Source of the DNA: Stachybotrys elegans
Lineage: Eukaryota > Ascomycota > Sordariomycetes > Hypocreales > Stachybotryaceae
Reading direction: 5' to 3'
DNA: 64,000 bases
Assembly: GCA_020746835.1 (NCBI GenBank)
Contig: JAGPNK010000005.1
Coordinates: 1,364,001 to 1,428,000 of the forward strand
Both the position numbers and the translations under genes were made by a program. The notes under the pieces were generated by a model. The model worked only from the letters and a program-made list of their open reading frames with translations, did not search any database and was not told the origin of the DNA. Shown in pieces: positions 1 to 11,800 of the stretch. Within the stretch, counting starts at the first letter, position 1, and each line of letters starts with the position of its first letter.

Positions 1-1159
1 CTCAAAGCGCCCGCGCCGCCCGCCTAGAGCTGCCGTCCATCTTCCCCAGCTTCCCTCCCGCCTTGCGCTGCGTTCCACCACCCACCAACCTCGACCTTCA
101 GATTTCGCCGTCTTACCATCCAACGCCACTCCGACCTGTCGAATTCCGTTTGGCGACGGCGCCGCTTGCTGCTGCGCATTTGCCATCACCTTCCGGCCCT
201 CCAACCATGCGACTCGAGTAGCGTTGCATTGCTCACTCGAAGAACAGAAAGCAAAAAAAAAAAAAAAAAATCCACAACCGCAACCGCAACCACAGCCGCC
301 CGCACACAAAGCATACATCTCTCATTCTTTCTCCTCTCTTTTTATTCCAGTCCCCGATCGCGCACAGCGCGTACGTACGGATCCTTGATTCGAACGGCCT
401 GGATTCTCGCACCATTCTTTCGGCTTTGGGTTAGACGTGCTGGTTCTTAGACATCGACTATTACTTTCTTTCATCAGATCCTTTTAATCAACTGCGTCAC
501 TCGTCACTCAACGCGCGAACGACCCCATTTACGACAAGACCGCTTCGTCGCAAGACTCAAGCCTCCCCGCCCAACAAGCAACCTCGGTGGCCGTGTTGGC
601 ATGCGCATTTTGGTCGCAATTTAGAATCCTTGCCTCTGAATTCTACGAAATAGACGATTCAGGCGCTTGCGTGGTAAGCTCACAAGCAACCTCTTCCATC
701 TTCACGCCCCCAAGGTTCCTGCCCCTGCCTTGGCAAAAGATTCAAGCAAAGCCACCGCCACCAGTTCACGCATCAAGTATTGCGAATACATCTTCCGCCT
801 TCGCGCCGACAAAGCATCGTGGATTGTCCAGCTGACAGTTGACGTTCTCCCAGACATAATTATTTCCGCTTTGCCACCAGAAAGACTCGGTACAGTGAAT
901 TTGTTGGTTTAGCCATCGTCGCCTTCTCACTACTTTTTCTTTTATTCGGCACTGTCCCTACTTCACCTGCATCGTTGCGCTCACCGTCATATGACTGTGT
1001 GGCTCACCCGGGCGACTCCTCAAGAACCACTCATCTTCTGACGCAGTCACTCGCATTCGCCATTCTTCACTGCCAGACAGACGTCTGCAGCTGTGGTACG
1101 AATCTGACCGCACGAACTGAGACTTTCCCGTTTTACAGACCCCAAAGCACCCCGGCAAG
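1..1159 (+). other. upstream region / long 5' leader of the PSP1-domain gene
   Basis: No coding region is convincing here. The stretch is pyrimidine-rich in places, as fungal promoters and leaders often are, and carries an uninterrupted A tract at about 253-270. A GTAAG-type donor near 674 could start a leader intron, but the acceptor is uncertain. Short ORFs are present but look random. Confidence 0.4.
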
Positions 1160-3930
1160 ATGAACTCTGGGACTTTCAAGGCTGGGCCGCCTTCCAAACC
1201 AGCCCAACCCCCTCATGTCACCGCACCGCCCAACACTCAAACCTTACTATTGGAGAGAGTGAATGCCAGGACCACTACCCCCGATTCCGAAGCACTCGCT
1301 AGCTCTGACGATGAAGGCGATCACCGCCAGGCCTCTTCACAGCCTGTCCCGCCCCTGCAAAAGCCTGTCCGCCGCTCATCATGGCTCAACGACACGTCTC
1401 AACCCATCGCGCGCCCCCGAAAGGGCTCATTTGCCAGCAGCTCCATGTCACCAACAGGGTCCAACCCCAGCACACCGTCGATCGAAACCGGCGCAGGGGC
1501 CTGGGGCTCGCACTCAGCTTCTTCCATAATGGGGAGGACTGCAGCACCCACAACCTTCCCTTGGGGAACTGGCATCTGGAACCACGATCGCAAAGAGCCT
1601 CCCTCCAGACTGAGCGAGGTTCTCCCGTCTCCCACCTCCTCAGCTCCCTCGGGAGGCAACGCGTACTTTGGTCCAGAGAGCGGGCTTGCGCAAGCGACTC
1701 AAGTATCGCGCGAACAGGCCCCGAACTCACAGATTCCCTTCGCTATTCCTCTTCACCCCACTCCAAAGACATATAGATCCCAATCCTACTCAGTTGGCCA
1801 ACTTGATCCCGAGGTCAACCCTCTGGCTGCCATGGCATCTCCTACCTCCTCCGCTATGCACGGGCGTGCCAGACACCCTGCTCTCCAACATCGACCTTCA
1901 AGGCCGAGCATGCTGAGCGAAATGTCCAACGACGGATCGTTGCTGGGGAAGGTGAAGGAAGTTGAGGATGATGACGACGAGAGCACAACCGAGTCGCTCC
2001 AGGGTTCTTTCCACCAAAGCTCCGAGTCAAAGACGATTGAGATGCTCACCCGGGAGAATGCTATGCTTCGCCAACAACAACAGTACAACTCCCGAATCAG
2101 ACCTCGTGCCTCGACCGGGACGGCTTACCTGAACAACGGATACTCACTGCAGGAGCCCGTTCCTGAGGAGTCCGATTACGCTGTGGATGAGCTTGACGAA
2201 TTGCACGATGGCGGCGAATCCCTGGCCCGAAGAGCCGCGACGCGACGCATGAGCGAGTACAGCATGGGCCCAGTCCGAACACCTCTTGGGATGGATAGTC
2301 GCAAGCCCGACAGCAACAATCTTAAAAAGGCCTTGTGGTCCAGCTCTCTAGGATTCCCCATGGAAGATATCTCTCAAAGTCGTCGCCACTCGTTTGCCAA
2401 TATGCCCACTCGTCAGGGATCTATTAGCTCGCTGGCAGACACGGCATCCATGATGGAACCATCGGTGATGGATGGTCAAACGTCTCAGGACTACCCTCCC
2501 AACTATGTCGACAACTCCAATTTCACGACTACAAACGGTATTTGAGCCCGCTCGCTCGATGACATGGATCTAATTAACATGTGTCTTAGGGAGCAACTAC
2601 TTCACCGGCGGTCCAAGTATTGCTAACACTGTGGCCCCGCCAACATTTAACAATCCTTTCCAGACTCCCTTTGGGATGCAAAACCAGTTCCCTAACCGAG
2701 CCCCTTCTCCCCATCGTAACGTGTACAGCATGGCCCAACCAAGACATAATCAGCTCTTGCATATTGTGCTCTTCAAATGTGCTAGGGCTGATGCGTTCTA
2801 CATTCAAGAAGGCACCGGTCTTACGGTCAAGCCCGGCGACCTGGTCATTGTCGAGGCAGACCGCGGCACCGACTTAGGAACCGTTGCTAAGAGCAACGTC
2901 GACTGGCAGGCCGCGAAAGAGCACAAGGAGCATTATGCAGAGGAACAGTACAAGTGGCTGATGATGTACTCGCAAGGTGCAGCCGCCGCACAGGAAGGTT
3001 CTGGTGCTGGACTACTTGCAAACTCGGCCGGCTTCCACGCCAGTGCCGTTGGCGGAATGGGCCCTCCGAACCAGCACCACATGCAGGAGCCCACAGCGGG
3101 AGAGCTCCGACCCAAGCTTATCAAGAGACTGGCCCAGAGCCATGAAATTCACTCTCTGAGGGAGAAGGAGGGCCAGGAAGCAAAAGCCAAGCGTGTCTGC
3201 ATGCAGAAGGTCAAGGAGCACGGCCTCAACATGGAGATCTTGGATGCTGAGTTCCAAATGTGAGTGATACTCGAGCAGAGCGCGAAGCGGGACCATGCTA
3301 ACAAACAAAAGGGATTGGAAGAAGCTCACATTTTACTATTTCGCCGATGCGTACATCAACTTCAATTCCCTGGTCACCGATCTTTTCAAAATCTACAAGA
3401 CCAGAATCTGGATGTCGGCTATTAACCCAGCATCATTTGCTAGTCCAACACTCGGTATCCAGGCACCCAGCGGAATTGGTCCCGGCGCTGTGAGTGCTGC
3501 ACGCAATGCTGGTGGCAACGATCGACGACAACCTCAGCAGACGCAGGAGCAGCAAGCCCCGGGCTTTGGAAATGCCACCCAGGCGGCTGGTAGAGGCTTC
3601 CGCCCTACCTTTACCCAGCCATTTGCAGCAGATCGAAGCGTACCTCCCGCGTCGGGATATCCCCCTTCCAACTACGGCTATGCGCAGCCTGCATCCTTTG
3701 GTGCTGCTCAAACTGCTACTGGCATGTACATGCCGGGAGCTTCACCTGGTCTGGATGGCTTTGCAGGCATGGCCTACCCACCAGCTGGTGACTTCCGGTC
3801 AGCTCGCCATCGATTCCCTACGCCTCAGACGGGAGGCAGCCCAGCTGCTCATCCCCAGGGTGTCCAAGCTATTGGGACCCCTAACGATTGGACTGGTGCA
3901 TTTCAAAGCCTATCCTTGAACACTCACTGA
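1160..3930 (+). CDS. PSP1 C-terminal domain protein
   Basis: Three exons fit: 1160-2537, 2590-3259 and 3312-3930. Introns of 52 nt each have GT-AG ends, and phases close exactly (888 codons plus stop). The first ~530 residues are low-complexity, Ser/Pro-rich with an acidic run. The conserved part starts in exon 2 (LHIVLFKCARAD, then KPGDLVIVEADRG) and continues across the second splice into DWKKLTFYYFAD and YKTRIWM. This is the PSP1 C-terminal domain, known from yeast Psp1 and from basal eukaryote and bacterial proteins. The C-terminal ~200 residues are again disordered (Gln/Pro/Ala). Yeast Psp1 is a suppressor of DNA polymerase mutants; related proteins are linked to mRNA metabolism. Molecular function is not certain. 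The start is the first ATG of the long frame. Confidence 0.88.
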
Positions 3931-4970
3931 TGATACACGGTGTGCAAGGCGAGATTTGGAGCCGCCGCGTCGTGGCGACGCCGGCAGGGCTGCATGTTTA
4001 TAGTCGTCGTGGCAAGGTATTCGCTTCAAACTGCTGATTTGTTTTTTCTTTTTTTTCCTTTTCGTTTCTTTCCCTCTTCGGATACATCTCTCTCGCTTTG
4101 CTTTTTCTTCTTCCTATTCACCCCCACCATACGGGCTATATGAAGCATCCAAAAGGCACATGCAGGCCCTGGGGTGCTATCTGGTTTCTGCGGACTAGTC
4201 GACGTGGGACCTGCCCTCCTTTCATTTTCTTATATTTGGTTTATCTCCTACCGGGTCTCAATCATTCGCTATTCTGGTATGACCCATACTTCAGGCCGGA
4301 TTCTGGACATGGCGGCAATTGTGTGTGCTACAGAAAGAGGAAAAGACACAAAAGCACGTCTTTGCTTTCGCTTGAAGGGTTGAGAATATAGACAGATGTG
4401 ATTGTACACCTGCCCGCAGAGGACAGGTCACGCGCAACGAAAAGGATATTTCTTGGGTCTGGATGGAATTTCGGTTGGCAAGACTTCTTTCTGGGAAACC
4501 CGCTTGCCTCTATTGCTCGACTGCTCTCTTTATCAGTTATTTTGGGTTGCATTAACAGGATCTACGGCGGAAGTTCTGAAAGAGCATTCTGTGACATGAA
4601 TAGAAAAAAATTAGGACACGATGTTAATGATAGCATTTTCTGCCTCTGCATCGATATTGAGTGAGCTTAGTATCTCCTGAGCCCTGGACCGCCAGGTCTA
4701 TTGTGTTTGTAGCGAGGTGCTTGATTGCTACAGGCACATGACCTCCGTGCCATTGGATGGGCTTGGTGGGCTGCTCTTTCCTCGGGCGCTGAGGCAGTCA
4801 CCCTAGGAATATCATGGTGAGGCAGGAGCCATCCTGCATACGGCACTCATCCCATGTCTCGGTACTTTTCCAGTGCCATTCTGGCTTTTGTGTTGTCTTT
4901 TGAAGTAGTTGAATGCGAATGACCACAAAGCACATCTCGCAATTCCCTCTCGCATCATCCATACCTACCG
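3931..4970. other. intergenic, 3' region of the PSP1 gene and promoter of the next gene
   Basis: I see T-rich tracts around 4040-4110, consistent with a 3' UTR, and no coding pattern on either strand. Short ORFs here lack splice support and composition bias. Confidence 0.4.
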
Positions 4971-5938
4971 ATGGTAATACCAGCACAAGCCAAGATGCCT
5001 GCAGCGGCAAGGAAGAGAAAGGTTTCGTCAAACGGTAATAGAACTTCCCTCCCATGGCCGGCAGCGACTAATTCCACCTACTTTCGTCCAGATGAGCAAG
5101 ATGAGGAGCATCCTGCGCCCAAGAGAACCGCCCAATCAAAGAGACGAGCCCCGGCAAGAAGCAAGAAACAGGTGGACCAAGAAGACTCGATAGATGAGGG
5201 ACGAACATTGAGCAGGTATTAGATCAAGCCCGCCTTCATGTTCTCAGCCAACAACCAAGCGTATGCTGATCCACTTCAGGGACTTCTTCGAAGCCGCCAA
5301 AAGGTCCGACAAGAGGCCCAATGCCTTACAAGCAAAGGAAGATGTGAACACCAAGGTGCAGGAGGTACTGGATCTCATTGATCAGACCCGCGATGACCTC
5401 TCGTACGTCTACAGTCCACGAGATCAAGGGCAACGCATAACAGGTTAATAGCAGGCTTACGACACCGAAGGTAGCGACACTCGACCAGTTGCTGGCTGAT
5501 GCACTTCCAACTGACGGCGCGAAGCTGGGCCACACTCTGGGTTTGTCTTCAACGATCCAGGATGGGAAAGATGTGTTTCGAGGTGCTCAGAGATCACTGA
5601 AGAGCTTCAAGAAGATGGTGGAGAGATATAGCGCTGCGAATATCCGCGACATGGGCATCAAAAAGCCAACCTGGATGCGGTGGAAGAGCGATACCAGCGA
5701 CCTGCGAGAGTTGAACGAGTCTGCTACGAACACCACAGCCCAGATTCTACATGGAATCGTCGTGCCTGCCGCGTGCAGAGATACAATGCCACCGTCCGCC
5801 GCGAGGGATGACATCCAAGAAGTGGCTTGGGATATGCTGGCGGAGAGCCGATCAAAGAGCAAGGAAGACAACTGGGGAGCTCTCGCCCAAGATATCTTGA
5901 AAGTAGCATCATCAGCTGCGCGACTCTTGCCAAACTAG
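4971..5938 (+). CDS. conserved-looking basic protein of unknown function
   Basis: I do not recognise this protein. Three exons join in frame: 4971-5215, 5280-5402 and 5452-5938, giving 284 residues. The introns are 64 and 49 nt with GT-AG ends. The ATG at 4995 is an equally good start, eight codons in. The N-terminal ~85 residues are rich in Lys/Arg (RKRK, KRRAPARSKK) and look like a nuclear-localised disordered tail. The remainder is predicted mostly helical: residues ~100-140 have coiled-coil character (VNTKVQEVLDLIDQTRDDL), and a Trp-containing segment (KKPTWMRWK) sits near residue 210. The three-exon structure with clean phases is the main evidence that it is real. A nuclear or chromatin role is only a guess. 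Confidence 0.65.
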
Positions 5939-6530
5939 GTAGAGCATTATACGGTCCGCATCTGCAGGTACTCTCACGTTTGAGAACATCCAATCTTGGG
6001 AGCATAGAATCAGGAGTTTTCATATGGGCAGCAGTTAATTTGACAAGGCCAAATATGTACGTTATTTTTATCGCTTAGAAATTATCCAAGCTGTTCCAGC
6101 AATCCATCTCTTCACCAAATAATGGACCGAAGTTCTTGTGGAGTGTGGGAGGCGGCACGTGAGCACGCTTTCGTCCATCTGCACACAGATTACATAATAA
6201 TCAATCAGGCCACACAAAAAGCCGGTGTAGCAAGAGTGAGGGTACGGGAGGGGCAAGTCCTAGCCGTACTAGTGCCACATAGGGCTAGCGCATCGTTTAA
6301 CCCACAAACTGCCCTCAATTTTCATCGTGGCCTGGGAATTTTGCAACTCTTCGAAATCTCGACACTCAACGCATCTCCCCTACTAACCAACGGCAGGAAA
6401 TCTTCTGACCACAAGCCGGTTTGTTCTACCCCCTATCCCTTCACTCTGACACTGAGATTCGAGACTCCTCTCTGCCTTTTGGAATACACTTTGGCTAACT
6501 TGTGCAATCGTTTTCGCCGGAGCAGTCATC
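5939..6530 (+). promoter_or_regulatory. promoter and leader region of the eL15 gene
   Basis: This 590-bp stretch contains short ORFs but no gene signature. It contains TTTAACCC near 6296 and TAGGGCTAG near 6280, resembling the TTAGGG-type elements found at fungal ribosomal protein promoters. That assignment is inference from similarity only. Confidence 0.3.
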
Positions 6531-7466
6531 ATGGGTGCCCTCAAGTACGTCGAAGAGCTTCAGAAGAAGAAGCAGTCCGATCTGGTCCGCTTCCTTCTCC
6601 GAGTGCGCTGCTGGGAAGTACGTTAAACCCAACCGAGTTTCCTCGATTCAATATGCATTCACTGTGGACGGGCGTCGCCCTCCTCGCCATTGCCCTCTTG
6701 CCGTCCCCCCGTCGTCTCGAGCTTTCTCAGCTCGTTCGTGGGTGGATGGGAATTGGTGTTTTGTGCGGGAGGGCAAAAAAATTTTGCCTCCCCCCTTCTT
6801 GGGCGCCCGTCTTTGCTATACACTCGTTGAACGTTTGCTGAGAGTGCATCAATATAGCTCCGTCAATTGAATGTCATCCACCGCGCCTCCCGACCTTCGC
6901 GTCTCGACAAGGCTCGCCGCCTCGGCTACAAGGCCAAGCAGGGATACGTTATCTACCGTGTCCGCGTCCGCCGTGGTGGCCGCAAGAAGCCCGTCGCCAA
7001 GGGTGCCACTTTCGGTACGTTGCCATTTGTCCCTCGTGGCTCGCTCGGGCGAGGCTGCGAGTAGTCGTGCCTCAGTGCTAACGGTCGTTTGTCTACAGGC
7101 AAGCCCACCAACCAGGGTATCAACCAGCTCAAGTACCAGCGATCCCTGAAGGCTACCGCTGAGGAGCGTGTCGGCCGCCGCTGCGCCAACCTGCGCGTCC
7201 TCAACTCGTACTGGATCAACCAGGACTCCACGTACAAGTACTACGAGGTCATCCTCGTCGACCCCCAGCACAAGGCCATCCGCATCGACCCCCGCATCAA
7301 CTGGATCGTCAACCCCGTCCACAAGCACCGCGAGTCCCGTGGTCTCACCGCTACCGGCAAGAAGTCTCGTGGCCTCAACAAGGGCCACCGCTACAACAAG
7401 ACCCGCGCCGGCCGCAGGAAGACCTGGAAGCGCCACAACACCCTGTCTCTGTGGCGCTACCGATGA
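6531..7466 (+). CDS. RPL15: 60S ribosomal protein eL15 (L15)
   Basis: Exons 6531-6617, 6858-7014 and 7099-7466 give 203 residues, the usual family length. The protein starts [17 protein letters not shown] and crosses intron 1 at [17 protein letters not shown]. It crosses intron 2 at GATFG/KPTNQG and ends NTLSLWRYR. These are diagnostic eL15 segments. eL15 is an essential rRNA-binding protein of the large subunit, contacting 25S rRNA near the tunnel side. Intron 1 (240 nt) is much longer than the typical local intron and holds a short hairpin; intron 2 is 84 nt. Third codon positions are strongly C-biased, as expected for a highly expressed gene. Ser-Arg-Leu replaces the common Ser-Arg-Pro after RASRP. 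Confidence 0.98.
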
Positions 7467-8872
7467 GCGTCTCGCCGTCGCGCTTGACGCTGCCTGCTGC
7501 TTGGTTTTTACTCCATCATGGTGTGCTGCTGGCTTGGTTTGGGCAACAATTACATGCTTTGACTCGGGGGAGTCGGGGACTACGATTGATAACTTAAAAA
7601 TGGAATGGAATAAAATTCCTCGTCATGACCTTTTGGGCAGGACGTGCCCTCTTAATCTGCTTTCTCTCTTGACCTCGCCTGTCGTGACTACTTGTAGTAG
7701 ATGCGGATAGACCCTGTGATATTCGTCAGAACTTTGGTATATGCCCACCGCTGAATGTGGCAGGCCAGACAGAGATTTCGGATGCCCAATGTGAATACAA
7801 ATGTAATCCGGCCCGAGCTTTTGTCCAATGAATCCACCATCTGCCCTCCACCTTCATGCTTTCGCTGCACAGTGACGGCGGTGCCTCGGGCACTGGGTTG
7901 GTCATGTAGATGCGAGGTTGGTAAGAGTAGGATTCAGTGCCTACCTCTATCTTATGACCTACTTCTTCATAGCGTCACTTCTGAACCAAGTCCACCTCCA
8001 AACCTCAAGGACGGAATTGTAGGCATAAAATTACATCACGCGAGGTAGCATAGGATAGACACATGGAGCAAATCGTCGATTGAAATAGAAAGGGCAAAAA
8101 ATTGCGCTGGTCTAAATACAGGCAAAGACAGCAGGCAGATGTGGACTTGGCAGATGCCAGAGATATTGTCAAAGACGTCTCTGATGCGGTAAGAGGTTTC
8201 CGCCAGCTGTGATCCTATCCATCGTCACCTTTCAGCGAAGAGCAAAAAGAAACTGCAGAACGGTAGACCTATGAACTCATACAGGAAAAGGGGGAAAGGA
8301 AGAAGAAACCAGGGATTGAAAAGAACAGGCAAAGGCCGAGTCGGTGCCTTGCAGTATCGAGGAGCTCTTTTCGTAGAAAAGCAAGAGGGGAAAACAAGAG
8401 ATAAAAGAAAAGAAATTGAATAAAGAAAAAGAAAAGAAAAAGAAGAAGAAAGAATTGCGTCTAGTACTGGTGGTTGGTCTGCCGATCGTAGTAAAGTGGT
8501 ACAGGCTGCGATCGTGATTCTGTCCTTTCGTAAGATCGTCTTTTTTTTCTTCTCCGTGACGAGATGTAAGGAAAGGGCCAGCGGCGCGCAGCCGTGATCA
8601 AGTGTGTAAGTATCCTTTTGAACTCCCTTCCTTTGGTAATGTACACAGGGCATCCTCAGAGATGCCATGTTTTGGTAAGGTAGAGGAATGGTAGTTGTGG
8701 CATGTGTTGACTTATTCGAACATGGCAAAGGAAAGTCGTAAGGTCATTGCGGATTCGTTACCCGTGCTGTAGAAGATCACATTGCCACCCATACGGCATG
8801 GGATAAATCCGTAAGTGAGGCATCATTATACAAGCAAGTCGCAGGACGAGTTGGCATGAGAGAGGCGATAAT
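7467..8872. other. convergent intergenic region between RPL15 and the PUF gene
   Basis: It holds the 3' regions of two converging genes. The 8225-8728 minus-strand ORF is built of A/T-rich simple sequence (GAAAAAGAAAAG tracts) and I do not regard it as coding. No RNA gene is seen. Confidence 0.4.
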
Positions 8873-11800
8873 TTACACCCAGTGCGCCTCCCCAGCTCCC
8901 GAGGAGTTGGTGCCAGTCGAGTGCTGGGGCGTGAAGCTTGGGGTCAGAGCCTGAGCATACTGGGCCTGGGGTGTAGGGCCGGAGCCAGCCGCGGCAGGCA
9001 CAGTGATGACTGAGCTGTTGGGATATGACTGAATGTTCTGTCGAATGGGCTGGCTGCCAGCGGCGGCGACGGCGCTGCCATTCGTCATCCCGTTTGAGGG
9101 AAGCATCGAGCCGCTTCCAGACATGCCGCGGGAGTGGCCCTGGCGAAGAGGGATCTGTCCCTGGGTGTTGTCGGCCGGGGTAGCCTGGCCGCTAGAGGCA
9201 GCACTGCCGCGCTGGTCGTAAGCAGCGATCTTGGCCTGGATACGCCTGCCATAAGGAGTGGTTCGGATCTGGGGCAGGATGGGGCGGATGCCCTCGACCA
9301 AGCGATACTTCTGGTGAGGGGTGGCGTACTCCAGGGCAGTCTGGATGACATAATTGGCAAACGAGTCTCGGAGAAGTCGCTCCAGCTCTTGAGCGGCAAG
9401 CATCTCTTCGACAATCATGTCCTTGGAAGGAGCTTGAGCGCAGCGCAGGCACTTCTCAATAACGTTGGAAGAGAACTTGTGGCGAGAGAGCTGGCCAATG
9501 CAGCCACGGAACATCTCAACAACGGGCTCGGTAAAGGTGGGCTCGTTCAGGTCGATGATGTACTGCACCACGTAGTTGCCAAAGGGATCCTGCACAAGGA
9601 TACGGGCATGCTCAGTGATGCGCTGGATCAGCCAGAGCTTCTGCTCACCAGAGGCGTGGTCGATGCAGCGCTGGAGGACGCAGCAGCCATGGCGATGAGT
9701 GCCCACTTCAATACAGTTGGTGCCAACAGCGTCGAAGATGAACTGAGCGTCGATGGCCGTGAGCTTGTTGAGGCACTTCTGAATGACGTGATTGCCGTTC
9801 AGGTCCTTGATGAGCTCAACAACCTTGTAGCGGAGCGCCTCGATGATGAGGTGAACCTGCTGAGGCGTGCTGACGTACTCAATCATCTTCTGCAGCGCAC
9901 GGGTGCCATGCTGGTTGAGTGCGATTCGCACCATATCTTGCGACGCATTCTGGATCAAGACGGTCCGCTCATCGTCATTGCAAAACTCGAGCAGCTTCTG
10001 GCACAAATAATTACCAAAAGGATCGGTCATGAGCTCGATGACGTGCTGGTTAGTTTCCAGCCAGATCATGTGCACCTGATCAGCATTGCGCTCCTCAAGC
10101 TTCTTCTGGAGGTATCGGCAACCATGTTGGTCCTTGCACAGTTCGTAAATCTGACCGCGGAACGACTCAAGCGGCATGTTTTGGTATCGTGACATCGCTG
10201 GGATCGAATTAGCAGCCGCCTTGAAAAGACAGAGATGGGGAATGGCTTACCTTCGTTGTCAAGCTGACGACGGTGCTGAATCACACGAGCCTGGCTATCT
10301 CGGGGCTGGTTGGCCTGGTTGAAGGGCATCGGCCCGTAACCATTGAAATTCTGAGGCGGGTATGCGTTATTGCTGCCAACGCCGTTCATGTTGAGCTGCT
10401 GCATGCCGTTGGTGAGAAGCTGCACGCCACTAAAGTTGCTTCCCGATCCATTGCTGTGAGCAGGCGAGTTGGGGAAGCCGTTTGCTGGGTAGTATCCGTT
10501 GAAAGAATTCATCGACGAGCCACTAGTAGGGGAAGTGACCGCTGCGGAGGCGGGAGCAGTGGGCGCTGCAGTGACAGGGCCGAAAGGAGTCGCATTGGCC
10601 TGGAGGGCTGACTGGAGCGACTGGTAGGCGTTGACTTGATCACGGTTGGCGCCAAGGGTGTTGTCGCCAGACAGCTCCCTGGCATGTCGAGTAGGCATGG
10701 CACCAGCAGGAATGCGGCCAATGCTGGCATTGTGGTTATGGAAGTGCTGCTGGGCATGGTTGTTGGCATTGTTGTTCATCATCGCGGTTCCCGTGGCGCT
10801 CTTAACAGTAGGAACATCATTAGATGAGAAGGAAGTCTGCAGCTTGGGAGGGGTGGCAGCGACATGGTTCCCAGTGGGAGACATGACGGGGCCGATGGGC
10901 TCGTTGCCGTTTTCTGCGATGTACTTAAGGTCCAGAGAATGGCGAAGAGACGAGGCGCGGCTGCCGATGCTGCCTAGATCACCAGCTTGGCTGCTGGTCG
11001 GTCCGTTGATTGAGGACATGCTCTGCTGCGAACGATGACGGTTAATGCTGCCCCAGCCGTTGGAGATGGGTTGTTCGGGGTTGGGAGTGGCAGAGAGCGC
11101 GAGGTCAAGTGCAGCGGAAGAAGCAGAGAGCTAATCACAAAGAAGGCAACGTTAGAAAAACGCGGTTAAATGTGATGAAGGGAGAAGGAGGGGGGATATG
11201 AGGAGCGTCTCTTGGTGGGAGACTGTATGTTGGATACAGAATATACAGGAGATATGGATTGGGGGAGAAAGATGGTACGGAGGGTTGGTTGGAGGGGGGT
11301 GAGGGAGGTGAGGGAGGTGAAGGAGGTAAAAGAAGTGAGCTTGGAAGTATGCGCAAATCTTTGATGTTTGACAACGGGAGGTTGTGGGAGGTGAATGAAA
11401 GGGGGAGTGCCTCCAGCTGCCAGGTGGAGACGCCTGCTCGCTCACACAACCAGTTTGATCCGGGTGTTGCAGAAGAAACACGGCAAGCCGGTGTGTGTCG
11501 GCAGCAGAGCATCGCTACCAAAGCAGCCAGTTTGGTTACAAATCAAGGTGCGATAGCACTTACCATTTGGTCTTCGCGACGTACAAGGGTGGGAAAGCTC
11601 TCGTCGGGAGTATCCCGCCGGGGCATTGCGTGAGGTTCGTCGTCTCCAAACAAGAAACGAGCGGTGCCAGTCTGGTCCAGATTCAGCTCATAAAAGCCGT
11701 TCCTTGACCGAGTGACAGGCATGGAATATCGATTAAGACTAGAACCGAAGTTGCGTCAGTATTGGAAAAGGGCGGCGTAGGTCTTTGTTCTTGTCAAGAA

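Noticed and set aside
6122..6841. 239-codon + strand ORF
   Set aside because: It overlaps the RPL15 promoter, exon 1 and intron 1 in another frame; eL15 exons explain the region.
6618..6857. Intronic C/D-box snoRNA in RPL15 intron 1
   Set aside because: A CTGA is present near the end, but no RUGAUGA C box was found.
8225..8728. 167-codon minus-strand ORF in the RPL15-PUF interval
   Set aside because: It is made largely of A/G simple sequence giving Phe/Leu/Ser runs; it lies in two converging 3' regions.
9134..10192. 352-codon + strand ORF
   Set aside because: It is antisense to the eight PUF repeats, an artefact of codon bias.
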